Positions 17,846 through 26,257 of a stretch of DNA of 64,000 bases are shown piece by piece. The first letter of the stretch is position 1. Each line of letters begins with the position of its first letter. The translations under genes and the position numbers were made by a program. Location of the stretch: assembly GCF_002072955.1 (NCBI RefSeq), contig NZ_LPUF01000001.1, forward strand, positions 1,200,896 to 1,264,895, read 5' to 3'. The notes below the pieces were generated by a model that was not told the origin of the DNA, made no database searches, and saw only the letters and a list, made by a program, of their open reading frames with translations. Source of the DNA: Methyloprofundus sedimenti. Its GTDB lineage: Bacteria; Pseudomonadota; Gammaproteobacteria; Methylococcales; Methylomonadaceae.

Positions 17846-19705
17846 TTGATGCTGACAAAAATAAGAGAAAAAACACAGGGTACTTTTGCTTGGATAATCC
17901 TAATATTGATTTGTGTGCCTTTTGCGTTATGGGGTTTGCAAAATTATACTGATGGAGCGAAAGAAAGTGCGGTTGTTATAGTAGGGGACAAGGAGTTTGT
18001 TCAACGCGATGTAAATCAAGCTTATGCGCAATTTAAACAGCAATATGCTGATGTACAAATACCTGAAGAAATATTAAAAACACAGGCTATCGAAAAATTA
18101 ATTCGTGATGAGCTTTTATTACAGCATGTGACGGAAGAAAACCTGACTGTTACTAATGAGACAGTACGCAAATTTATTGCCTCCTTACAATATTTTCAGC
18201 GTGACGGTAAGTTTGATAAAAAACAATATGAATCTATGCTAGTTGCACAGGGAATGTCATCGGCACAGTTTGTAAGTCGTATACGTAAGGCTTTGCTGAT
18301 GGAGCAATACCAAAAGGCAATTATTGATACCAGTTTTGTTTCTGAACAGGGTATAGAGCGTTTTTTCAAGATTCAGAATCAAACCAGGGATATTGAATAT
18401 CTTGCTGTCAAATTAAAACCAGTTACGACAGTACCTACGGCTGAAGAAATTAAAGCTTATTATCTACAACAGACCAATGCTTTTCAGACAGCTGAACAGG
18501 CATCTGTGGAGTATATAGAGTTATCGTTAACTAAGTTAATGGATGAAATTAATCCAACTGAAAAGCAAATACAGGCTTATTATGCGGACAATAAAACACT
18601 GTATTCAGCTAAAGAACGGCGCAAGATAAGTCATATATTGTTTGCTAAAAGCAATGACACAACTGAAGAGCAGGCACTGGCGAAAGCGCAGGCTGCAAAA
18701 TTGCGTTTGGCAAAAGAGTCTTTTGCTGATTTAGCGGCAGAGTTATCGGATGATACGGTCACAGCAACGAAGGGTGGTGATCTGGGTTTATTTGAAATCG
18801 GCGTTATGGAACCAGATTTTGAAAAAGCAGCGACTGAGTTAAAGTTAGGCGAAGTATCCGAACCAGTCAAATCAGAATTTGGCTATCATCTGATTACCGT
18901 TACTGAGTTAGTCCCTGCAGAAACCAAAACTTTGGCGGAGGTTAAAGCTGACGTGACGGAAGCAGTAAAAAGAACAGAGGCAGAAAACGCGTTTTATGAA
19001 TTAGGTGAGGTACTGACTGAAACAAGTTTTGAAAATTCTGATAATTTACAGGTAGTGGCTGATGGGTTAGGACTGGAAATTAAACATACTGAGCTTTTTT
19101 CACGTGATATAGGTGAAGGTATTGCCAGTGAACAGGCGATCAGAAATATTGCTTTTTCTGAAGCGGTTCTTCAAGGAAACAACAGTGAACCTGTAGAACT
19201 GGGTGAAGATCGATTGCTGGTTTTGCGTTTAAAAGAGCATCAGCCTGCTGAAACTAAACCATTAAATGAAGTTAAAGACATTATTGTTGCTGCGATTCAA
19301 GCTGAGAAGGCTAAGCAACAAGCTAAGCAACAAGCAGAAAGTATTCAACAACAGTTGCTTTCAGGTGGTAGTATTGATGAGGCAGCGAAAGCACTTAATT
19401 TAAGTGTTGAAAAAATAGCTGGTTTGACGCGCGACAGTAAAGAAATATCCGGACAGCTTAACCAGGCAATATTTAGAGCCGCTAAGCCGCTAGCAGGTCA
19501 GTCTACAGTTATTGTGGTGGGAACTCCGGAAGGAGATCAAATCGTGGTTAACTTATTGTCTGTTACAGATGGCGTTAAAACAGCGGCAGATGCAGAAAAG
19601 GCTAAACTTGCGGCGGCAAATATTGCCAGAGCATTAGGTCAGTCTGATTATGCAGCCGTTGTTGACGGAATACGCGCATCAACTAAAGTTATAATTAGAG
19701 AATAA
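17846..19705 (+). CDS. ppiD: Periplasmic folding chaperone PpiD (parvulin-like)
   Basis: Inner-membrane-anchored SurA/PpiD-type chaperone of 619 residues that helps outer-membrane and periplasmic proteins emerging from Sec. One transmembrane helix at about 13-33 (TFAWIILILICVPFALWGL). A SurA-N-like region follows, with RDVNQAYAQFKQQY and IRDELLLQHV. A parvulin rotamase domain spans roughly 255-360 (ISHILFAK, GGDLGLFEIG, VKSEFGYHLITV). Long Gln/Ala-rich helices are near 480-510. It follows hupB across a tRNA pair, the standard neighbourhood. A terminator follows at 19727-19753. Confidence 0.93.
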   Translation: MMLTKIREKTQGTFAWIILILICVPFALWGLQNYTDGAKESAVVIVGDKEFVQRDVNQAYAQFKQQYADVQIPEEILKTQAIEKLIRDELLLQHVTEENLTVTNETVRKFIASLQYFQRDGKFDKKQYESMLVAQGMSSAQFVSRIRKALLMEQYQKAIIDTSFVSEQGIERFFKIQNQTRDIEYLAVKLKPVTTVPTAEEIKAYYLQQTNAFQTAEQASVEYIELSLTKLMDEINPTEKQIQAYYADNKTLYSAKERRKISHILFAKSNDTTEEQALAKAQAAKLRLAKESFADLAAELSDDTVTATKGGDLGLFEIGVMEPDFEKAATELKLGEVSEPVKSEFGYHLITVTELVPAETKTLAEVKADVTEAVKRTEAENAFYELGEVLTETSFENSDNLQVVADGLGLEIKHTELFSRDIGEGIASEQAIRNIAFSEAVLQGNNSEPVELGEDRLLVLRLKEHQPAETKPLNEVKDIIVAAIQAEKAKQQAKQQAESIQQQLLSGGSIDEAAKALNLSVEKIAGLTRDSKEISGQLNQAIFRAAKPLAGQSTVIVVGTPEGDQIVVNLLSVTDGVKTAADAEKAKLAAANIARALGQSDYAAVVDGIRASTKVIIRE

Positions 19706-19726
19706 TTGGGCTTTAAGCTGGATATT

Positions 19727-19753
19727 AAAAAAGGGGCGATAAGCCCCTTTTTT
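19727..19753. terminator. Terminator between ppiD and htpX
   Basis: AAAAAGGGGC pairs with GCCCCTTTTTT around a GATAA loop; T-rich on both strands, so usable by ppiD. Confidence 0.9.
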
Positions 19754-19807
19754 ATGTCTGAACATATTTTAAACATCATTCAACTAAGAAAGATAGGGTA
19801 TCCATTA

Positions 19808-20683
19808 TTAACGCTGGTTTTGCAATGCAGCAATACGCTCTTCCAAAGGGGGATGGCTCATAAATAGCTTTTGCACACGACCGCCATTAATAGCAAATGC
19901 AGCAAATTGTCCCGGTAATTCCTCTGGCTCATGTGCACGTTGTAATGCACGTAAAGCACCGATCATTTTATCTTTACCGGCTAGTTTTGCGCCACCTGCA
20001 TCGGCTTTGAATTCACGGTGGCGTGAAAACCACATAACCAGTATAGAAGCCAAAAATGACAAGGCAATTTGAGCGATTATTTGTACGACGAAATAGCCCA
20101 TGCCTCGGCCTTGTTCAGTTTTAAAAACGACTCGGTCGACCACATGGCCAATAACGCTGGCGAAAAAATAGACAAAGGTATTCAACACGCCCTGCATTAA
20201 TGCCATTGTGACCATATCTCCATTAGCAACATGCGAAATTTCATGGCCGATAACAGCCTCTACTTCATCAGGCGACATGGATTGTAATAAACCTGTGCTT
20301 ACTGCGACCAATGAACTGTTTTTGGTCATACCTGTCGCAAATGCATTGGCATCAGCTGTCTGAAATATGCCTACTTCAGGCATTGCTATACCGGAGATTC
20401 TGGCTTGACGAGCAACCACATCAATCAGCCATTGTTCTGTTTTATTTTGCGCCTGTTCTATAACATGCACGCCCATACCTCGTTTAGCTGACCATTTTGA
20501 CATGGCTAAAGAAATAAACGAGCCTGACATGCCTATGATTCCAGACATGATTAATAAAGCGTTTAAATTTAGATCTACGCCGTTAGCATCGAGTGTGCTA
20601 CTTAAACCTAAAAGACTAAAAACAATGCTAATCACTACCATGATGGCAATGTTAGTCGCTAAAAAAAGAAAAATTCGCATCAT
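19808..20683 (-). CDS. htpX: Membrane zinc metalloprotease HtpX
   Basis: M48-family heat-shock protease of the inner membrane that degrades misfolded membrane proteins. The chosen start at 20683 gives MMRIFLFLATNIAIMVV, matching the family N-terminus, with GGAG about 10 bases upstream; a longer in-frame start at 20719 adds 12 unconserved residues. The 291-residue product has two N-terminal transmembrane helices, the zinc motif HEISH (H147, E148, H151) followed by VANGDMV, two further helices and the downstream zinc ligand region RHREFKADAGG. Confidence 0.96.
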   Translation of the reverse strand: MMRIFLFLATNIAIMVVISIVFSLLGLSSTLDANGVDLNLNALLIMSGIIGMSGSFISLAMSKWSAKRGMGVHVIEQAQNKTEQWLIDVVARQARISGIAMPEVGIFQTADANAFATGMTKNSSLVAVSTGLLQSMSPDEVEAVIGHEISHVANGDMVTMALMQGVLNTFVYFFASVIGHVVDRVVFKTEQGRGMGYFVVQIIAQIALSFLASILVMWFSRHREFKADAGGAKLAGKDKMIGALRALQRAHEPEELPGQFAAFAINGGRVQKLFMSHPPLEERIAALQNQR

Positions 20684-20771
20684 AATTGTTATGCTCCCAA
20701 AGAAATAAATAATGTACATTCATTATATTGGTGTTATTAATATCAAATTGCAATCATAAAAACATAGGTCT

Positions 20772-21368
20772 ATGAAAAAAGAATTTAAAGTGCTTCAAAA
20801 AGAAACAATGTATCAGGGTTTTTTTAGTTTAAATCGTTATCAAGTGCAACATAGCTTATTTGCAGGAGGCCATAGTGAGGTATTAACACGAGAGTTGTTC
20901 CAGCGAGGTTCGTGTGTTGCTGTACTACTGTATGACCCAGATACTGATAAACTGGTTATTATTGAGCAATTTCGTATGGGCCCTGTTGGTCAACCTGATA
21001 AGCATGAGCAAGCCTGGTTACTGGAAATTGTAGCAGGAGCAATAGAAGAGGGAGAAACTGCAGAAGAGGTCGCTTATCGAGAATCGGAAGAAGAGGCCGG
21101 CTGTGTAGTTAAAGAAATGCATTTGATCAATGAATTTTATACTTCGCCGGGAGGAACCTCGGAACGAATCACTTTATATTATGGACGTATTAATGCGGCT
21201 GATATTGGTGGTATTCATGGACTGGACCATGAAGATGAGGATATTCTGGTATCTACTGTAAGTTCATCCGAAGCATATGTGATGATAGAAGATGGCCGAA
21301 TTGAATCAGCGATACCGATCATTGCCATTCAATGGCTGGCATTGAATAAACATAAATTACATAATTAA
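20772..21368 (+). CDS. nudF: ADP-ribose pyrophosphatase NudF
   Basis: Nudix hydrolase of 198 residues splitting ADP-ribose into AMP and ribose 5-phosphate. The Nudix box is complete at about residues 89-111 (GAIEEGE, then REsEEEaG). LFQRGSCVAVLLYDP and EQFRMGPV belong to the ADPRase subfamily, as does the later FYTSPGGTSE. Ribosome site is weak (AGGT). Divergent from htpX and followed by the MFS gene on the same strand. Confidence 0.93.
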   Translation: MKKEFKVLQKETMYQGFFSLNRYQVQHSLFAGGHSEVLTRELFQRGSCVAVLLYDPDTDKLVIIEQFRMGPVGQPDKHEQAWLLEIVAGAIEEGETAEEVAYRESEEEAGCVVKEMHLINEFYTSPGGTSERITLYYGRINAADIGGIHGLDHEDEDILVSTVSSSEAYVMIEDGRIESAIPIIAIQWLALNKHKLHN

Positions 21369-21450
21369 AGCTGGTAAAATAATCGGTTTAGCAACCAACT
21401 GCGAATGAAGTCGCGGCTACTATAGATTTTCCCTACAGGAGTTTACAGCC

Positions 21451-22842
21451 TTGAAACACGTTCAGGATATAACGAGCCCTATGTCGTCAATGGAACGATG
21501 CGCCACTTTAGCATTATCCGGTATTTATGCGTTGCGTATGCTGGGCTTGTTTATGATTTTGCCAGTTTTATCTTTATTTGCTGAATCTTTAGAAGGTGCA
21601 ACACCTTTGTTGATAGGTTTAGCTATTAGTATTTATGGTTTATCCCAGGCTTTTTTACAAATTCCATTTGGCTTGATGTCCGACCGTTTTGGACGCAAAA
21701 AGATTATTATTATAGGGTTGATTTTATTTGCATCGGGGAGTGTCGTCGCTGCGTTGTCCACGACGATTTATGGTGTCTTAATCGGTCGTGCACTACAGGG
21801 TAGTGGCGCAATTGCGGCAGCTATTATGGCCTTGGCTGCTGATTTAACACATGAGGTGCATCGTACTAAAGCAATGGCGATGATTGGTGCCAGTATTGGC
21901 ATATCATTTGGTGTGGCTGTAACTATAGGGCCGATAATCGCTGGATTTTCAGGTATTCAGGGTATATTCTGGTTAACTGCAGTGTTGGCATTTTTAGCAA
22001 TTTTTGTTGTGCTGTTTATTGTTCCTAACCCTAAACAGAGCAGGATGCATAGCGATGCAGAACTTGTTCCTGCGCAATTTACTACAGTATTGAAAGACAA
22101 GAATTTACTGCGTCTTGATTATGGGATTTTTATCCTGCATTTAATCTTGACTGCCAGCTTTATGATTGTTCCCTTGTTATTACGTGATGCGGGACTGATA
22201 CCAAAAAATCACTGGATGGTGTATTTACCTGTGTTAGTGACCTCGATGGCGACCATTATTCCCTTTGTGATTATTGCCGAAAAAAAGCGCAAGATGAAGA
22301 TAGTTTTTGTCGGAGCTGTGGCATCAGTAATGCTTGCTGATATTGTGCTGTTCTTTTTTAACGCGAATCTGAACTTATTAATTGCAGGCTTATGGCTGTT
22401 TTTTTGCGGGTTTAATTTATTGGAAGCTACGCTGCCTTCCTTAATTTCCAAAACTGCGCCGGGTAATCTAAAAGGTACGGCGATGGGTGCATATTCCAGC
22501 TCTCAATTTATGGGAGCTTTTATAGGGGGGACTTCGGGCGGTTGGGTTTATGGCGAGTTTGGCGCGAGTTATGTGTTTTTATTTTGCGCCTGTGCTGCAG
22601 CAAGCTGGTTAATAGTCGCGCTGTTTATGAATGCTCCTGAGTATTTGGCTAATTTATTAATTTCCACAAAAAATATTGCAGCAGATAAATTAGATGCATT
22701 TTTAGCCGATATTGCCGATGTTGAGGGGGTGGCAGATGCAAGTTTGCAGAGTAGCGAACAAGTTGTTTATTTGAAAGTAGATAATGCGGTCTTAGATAAA
22801 GATAGGTTGCAGTATTTGTTAGGACAATGGAGCGAAGCCTAA
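21451..22842 (+). CDS. MFS transporter with C-terminal ferredoxin-like domain (YajR type)
   Basis: 463-residue inner-membrane carrier with 12 predicted transmembrane helices. The MFS motif A, SDRFGRKKI, follows helix 2 (about residue 76). After the last helix the tail (about 395-463) includes DKLDAFLADIADVEGVADAS and EQVVYLKVDNAVLDKDRL, which fits the small YAM domain of E. coli YajR. Substrate unknown; probably an exporter. TTG at 21451 is chosen because AGGAG lies nine bases upstream; the first ATG (21481) lacks such a site. Confidence 0.85.
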   Translation: MKHVQDITSPMSSMERCATLALSGIYALRMLGLFMILPVLSLFAESLEGATPLLIGLAISIYGLSQAFLQIPFGLMSDRFGRKKIIIIGLILFASGSVVAALSTTIYGVLIGRALQGSGAIAAAIMALAADLTHEVHRTKAMAMIGASIGISFGVAVTIGPIIAGFSGIQGIFWLTAVLAFLAIFVVLFIVPNPKQSRMHSDAELVPAQFTTVLKDKNLLRLDYGIFILHLILTASFMIVPLLLRDAGLIPKNHWMVYLPVLVTSMATIIPFVIIAEKKRKMKIVFVGAVASVMLADIVLFFFNANLNLLIAGLWLFFCGFNLLEATLPSLISKTAPGNLKGTAMGAYSSSQFMGAFIGGTSGGWVYGEFGASYVFLFCACAAASWLIVALFMNAPEYLANLLISTKNIAADKLDAFLADIADVEGVADASLQSSEQVVYLKVDNAVLDKDRLQYLLGQWSEA

Positions 22843-22988
22843 CTTGCCATAGCTAATAGCTGTGTTAAGCCAGGCATTACAATTCACCCTGCGGACTTAT
22901 TATGCCTTATCCGCTTTATTACAATAAAAAAGTATAAATCATTTTTTAGGCTCCTTGCTTTTCTGACACCTTTTTGGTCACTTTGTTA

Positions 22989-23045
22989 CGTTAACACAAC
23001 TCAAACAATACTACGCCGGCCAGCCTGTTATTGAGGGCGTTAGAT
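22989..23045 (+). repeat. attC-like recombination site, left of the cupin gene
   Basis: 57 bases starting with CGTTAAC and ending with GGGCGTTAGAT, whose GTTAGAT fits the R' consensus GTTRRRY. The arms pair imperfectly (TTAAC with GTTAG, CTCAA with TTGAG) around a GC-rich centre, the layout of a short integron attC. Confidence 0.55.
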
Positions 23046-23060
23046 AAACAGGAGAATCAG

Positions 23061-23438
23061 ATGAAAGAAGCCATTAAACAGCAAAATCCTGGCAATGAAT
23101 TTTATACTTCCGAAAAGTGTTACATTACCGAATTATCCAACACACCTGACGATCCAGATGTTTCAATTGCCCGGGCGAGAGTGGAGCCCGGAGTAACAAC
23201 TCGCTGGCATAGGCTTAAAGAAACTGTCGAGCGCTACTATATCCTTATTGGCAGAGGGCTTGTTGAGGTTGGGGAGCTACCACCGCAGGTGGTCAATACT
23301 GGTGACATTGTGCTCATTCCTGCGGAGTGTCGTCAGCGCATTACCAATATTGGTTCAGAGGATTTGGTCTTTCTGGCTATTTGCACACCTCGTTTTTCGA
23401 ATGATGATTACGAAGAAATTGAGGACAACTCGACTTAG
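23061..23438 (+). CDS. Small cupin-domain protein (probable integron cassette gene)
   Basis: 125-residue single-domain cupin. Residues RVEPGVTTRWHRLKETVERY, then YILIGRGLVEVG, correspond to the first cupin motif (G-X5-HXH-X3,4-E), with WHRLKET replacing the usual HxH. The second motif is GDIVLIPAECRQRITNIG, whose usual His is replaced by Arg/Gln. Metal binding is therefore doubtful. The start at 23061 is chosen for AGGAG nine bases upstream; an earlier in-frame start at 23031 overlaps the attC-like site. It is flanked by attC-like sites on both sides and unrelated to the MFS and priA neighbours. Function unknown. Confidence 0.75.
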   Translation: MKEAIKQQNPGNEFYTSEKCYITELSNTPDDPDVSIARARVEPGVTTRWHRLKETVERYYILIGRGLVEVGELPPQVVNTGDIVLIPAECRQRITNIGSEDLVFLAICTPRFSNDDYEEIEDNST

Positions 23439-23449
23439 CAAGGCCGACC

Positions 23450-23525
23450 GCCTAATATTCGGTTCAACTCTGACATTTTGTTCCGCTACGGTCTACAAAA
23501 TACTGCTTAAACCGGGGTGTTATGT
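23450..23525 (+). repeat. attC-like recombination site, right of the cupin gene
   Basis: About 76 bases forming one long imperfect hairpin: CCTAAT...CGGTTCAA pairs with TTAAACCG...GTTATG, then ATTTTGT with ACAAAAT, then CCG with CGG around CTA. The core TTTTGTTCCGCTACGG and the closing GTTATG are typical of environmental integron cassette sites as I know them. Confidence 0.65.
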
Positions 23526-23675
23526 TTAAAAAAACTTGAAAACTCCAGAGGAATATTTAAACCCTGAATTGCGAATTAAGATTAAGGGGCTAGTAGAGTT
23601 TAATACTGCAATAAACCAGCCCTAATCTGCAACTAATACTCTCTATTGAAGTGCTGTGGGTATCTTGGGGTATTT

Positions 23676-25895
23676 TTAGTACAAGTCAATTGGGTCGATA
23701 TCTAAGGACCAGCGAATTTTTCGCGCCTGTTTGAGTTTCAGGATTTCAGGCATTAACCAATTTAACAGCAGATGCAGCTGTTTACGTTTTTTGTGTTGCA
23801 ATAATAACTGGTAGCGAAATTGACCTGCTCGTTTCGCCATGGGTGCGGCAACAGGGCCTAGTACTAATGTTCCGTTTGATGTATGGCTGTTAATTAATTC
23901 GGCTACTGCCAGCAGAAACTCAAAAGCACTGTCTTTTTCGTGTGATGTTGAGCGTAATAAAGCCTGGTAGCTGTATGGGGGGAGCTCGGCACTTTTGCGT
24001 TCAGCTAATGCGGCCTTTGCGAAGGCCTGATACCCATGAAGAATTAAGGTGTTTAACAAAGGATGTTCAGGCTGCCTGGTTTGCATAATCACGCGGCCTT
24101 TTTTTTCTGCTCTCCCTGCACGTCCGGCAACCTGTATGATTAATTGCGCCAGTCTTTCAGGTGCATGAAAGTCAATGCTAAATAAGCCGCTGTCGACATC
24201 TAATAAAACCACTAACGTTACATTGGGAAAATGGTGACCTTTAGCCAGCATTTGTGTACCTAGGATAATATCGACTTGCCCCTGATTAATGGCTGCCAAA
24301 TGTTGATCTAGTGCACCTTTTCTTTGTGTGCTATCTCTATCCAGGCGTACACTTTTATGCTCGGGAAATAAATAGTGTAATGCGCTTTCTACACGCTCAG
24401 TACCTAACCCCAGCGGTTTTAGCTCTTCTGATTTACAGGCAATACATTGTCTGGGTAGTGCTTGTTCGCAGGCACAATGATGGCAGCGTAGCTTTTGCTG
24501 CTGGTAGTGCACTACTAAATTAGCATCGCAACGTGAGCATTGAGCGACCCAGCCACAACTATGACAGATTAGTGTAGGTGCAAAGCCGCGACGGTTTAAA
24601 AACAATAAAACCTGTTCTTTTTTAGCGAGGGTTCTTTGTATATCTCTGATCAGCTGTGGAGAAAGACCTTCCTGTAAACTCTGATTTCTGATATCCAGTA
24701 ATGCCAGGCGGGGTGGTGTTGCATTTCCTGCGCGGTGTGGTAAGCGTAATAACTGATAACGCTTTTTATCAACATTATAGAGGCTTTCCAGAGAAGGCGT
24801 TGCAGAGCCTAATATAATCGGAATATTAAGCATTTTTGCACGCACAATCGCGACATCTCTGGCAGAAAAGCGAAAACCCTCCTGCTGTTTAAAAGAGGCA
24901 TCATGTTCTTCATCCAGGATAATCAGCCCTGCTTTGGGCATGGGGGTAAATAGAGCTGAACGCGTACCCAGCATGATTGGACTATTGCCTTTTTGCATGG
25001 CGAGCCAGGCAGATTGACGTTGGCTTTCGCTATGCTGTGAATGATAGGTTTCGATGGGGACAGCAAAGCGTTGTTTAAAGCGCGCTTCTAGTTGCGGTGT
25101 TAGGGTGATTTCAGGGAGCAGTACGAGCACTTGCTGATTGCGCGCTAATACCTTTTCAATAATTTGTAAATACACTTCGGTCTTACCACTACCGGTTACC
25201 CCTTCCAGCAAATACACGGCAAACTGGTCTAATTGACTGGTGATGCTTTGAATGGCCGTTAATTGTTGTGCATTGGCAGTGAGCGATGTTTGCTGGGTAA
25301 TAAGGCTATTTTGATCGCTAATGCCAGGGGCATTGCAGGTGCGGACGTAATCTTTGTTAATCAGTGCTTTTAAGGGTGCGCGCCAGAGTTTGAAATGTGT
25401 CGCGATTTCCACATTGCTTAGCGTATTTTTTTGTGATTTAAGAAATTTTAACAGAGCAAGCTGTTTAGGAGCGTTATGGAGTAATGAGTCATCAGCTGCT
25501 TTGCCTGTCGCAGTTAATTGGAAGTATGTGCTGGATTTTGGTTCAGTGGATTTTCCTTTGCGTAAAGCAGTCGGAAATGCACTGATAAAAACATCACCAA
25601 TAGGGTGGTGATAATAATATTTCGCCCAATTTAATAATTGAATATCCTTCGATGAGAGTAATGGTTCGGCATCTAAAATAGCTTCCGCTTGTTTTAGTTT
25701 ACTAATATCACATTCATCGCCCGTTTTGATTTTAATTAATACGGCTATTTTGGTTTGCTTGCCAAAAGGCACTTTAACGCGAAGACCAGCCTTTAACTGT
25801 TGTAAATTACAGTTATCCGGCGGAAGGTAATCAAATAAATGATTCAGAGGAATCGGGATGGCCACACTTAAAATTATTTTTTTTGAGCTATTCAC
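23676..25895 (-). CDS. priA: Primosomal helicase PriA
   Basis: Superfamily 2 3'-5' DNA helicase (739 residues) that reloads the replisome at stalled forks. An N-terminal DNA-binding domain occupies about 1-105 and contains GLRVKVPFGKQTKIAVL. Walker A GVTGSGKTEVY and the DEEH box LIILDEEHD follow. Between the helicase lobes is the zinc region with eight cysteines (CHSCGW, CSRCDA, CHHCAC, CIACKS). GTQMLAKGHHFP and QVAGRAGR are helicase motifs V and VI. The gene is complete. Two DnaA boxes lie just upstream at 25980-26000. Confidence 0.97.
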   Translation of the reverse strand: MNSSKKIILSVAIPIPLNHLFDYLPPDNCNLQQLKAGLRVKVPFGKQTKIAVLIKIKTGDECDISKLKQAEAILDAEPLLSSKDIQLLNWAKYYYHHPIGDVFISAFPTALRKGKSTEPKSSTYFQLTATGKAADDSLLHNAPKQLALLKFLKSQKNTLSNVEIATHFKLWRAPLKALINKDYVRTCNAPGISDQNSLITQQTSLTANAQQLTAIQSITSQLDQFAVYLLEGVTGSGKTEVYLQIIEKVLARNQQVLVLLPEITLTPQLEARFKQRFAVPIETYHSQHSESQRQSAWLAMQKGNSPIMLGTRSALFTPMPKAGLIILDEEHDASFKQQEGFRFSARDVAIVRAKMLNIPIILGSATPSLESLYNVDKKRYQLLRLPHRAGNATPPRLALLDIRNQSLQEGLSPQLIRDIQRTLAKKEQVLLFLNRRGFAPTLICHSCGWVAQCSRCDANLVVHYQQQKLRCHHCACEQALPRQCIACKSEELKPLGLGTERVESALHYLFPEHKSVRLDRDSTQRKGALDQHLAAINQGQVDIILGTQMLAKGHHFPNVTLVVLLDVDSGLFSIDFHAPERLAQLIIQVAGRAGRAEKKGRVIMQTRQPEHPLLNTLILHGYQAFAKAALAERKSAELPPYSYQALLRSTSHEKDSAFEFLLAVAELINSHTSNGTLVLGPVAAPMAKRAGQFRYQLLLQHKKRKQLHLLLNWLMPEILKLKQARKIRWSLDIDPIDLY

Positions 25896-26257
25896 AGACG
25901 ACCTTTTATTTGATGATAATTCTATTTAAAAACGCTAAGTCGTTATGCTGAAAAGAAAAATTAAGTTACCCACAAAAGCTGTGGATAACTTTGTGGATAA
26001 GGTTTGGAAAAGTGAGTGCAAGCCTTAGTTTTGTTGTTTGTTTGTTAAATCGTACAAATTTATGACAGTTAGATTAATCTTTTATTAAACAATGCTATAC
26101 GCATGTCAATAGCTATTGTTGGTGTAGCAGAACAGATTTGCAATGCATAGTATCGATATAAAAAACAATTGTGTGTAAAGGAAAATATTTATTATAAATT
26201 AGTTGACAGTGTGCTTCAGAAGGCGGGCCCATTTGTTTCTGAATGAGGGCGGGACTA
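25896..26257. other. Gap between priA and pit
   Basis: 362 bases, both flanking genes on the minus strand. It holds the DnaA-box cluster at 25966-26000 and AT-rich sequence to its right; nothing else recognisable. Confidence 0.5.
25966..26000 (+). promoter_or_regulatory. Cluster of three DnaA boxes
   Basis: Two exact copies of TGTGGATAA (reverse complement of the consensus TTATCCACA) at 25980-25988 and 25992-26000, 12 bases apart, and TTACCCACA (one mismatch) at 25966-25974 in opposite orientation. Lies 71-105 bases upstream of the priA start. Confidence 0.6.

Noticed and set aside
25966-26000. Chromosomal origin (oriC) near priA
   Set aside because: DnaA boxes are present, but dnaA, dnaN, rpmH and gidA are absent and no DUE-like repeat was seen.
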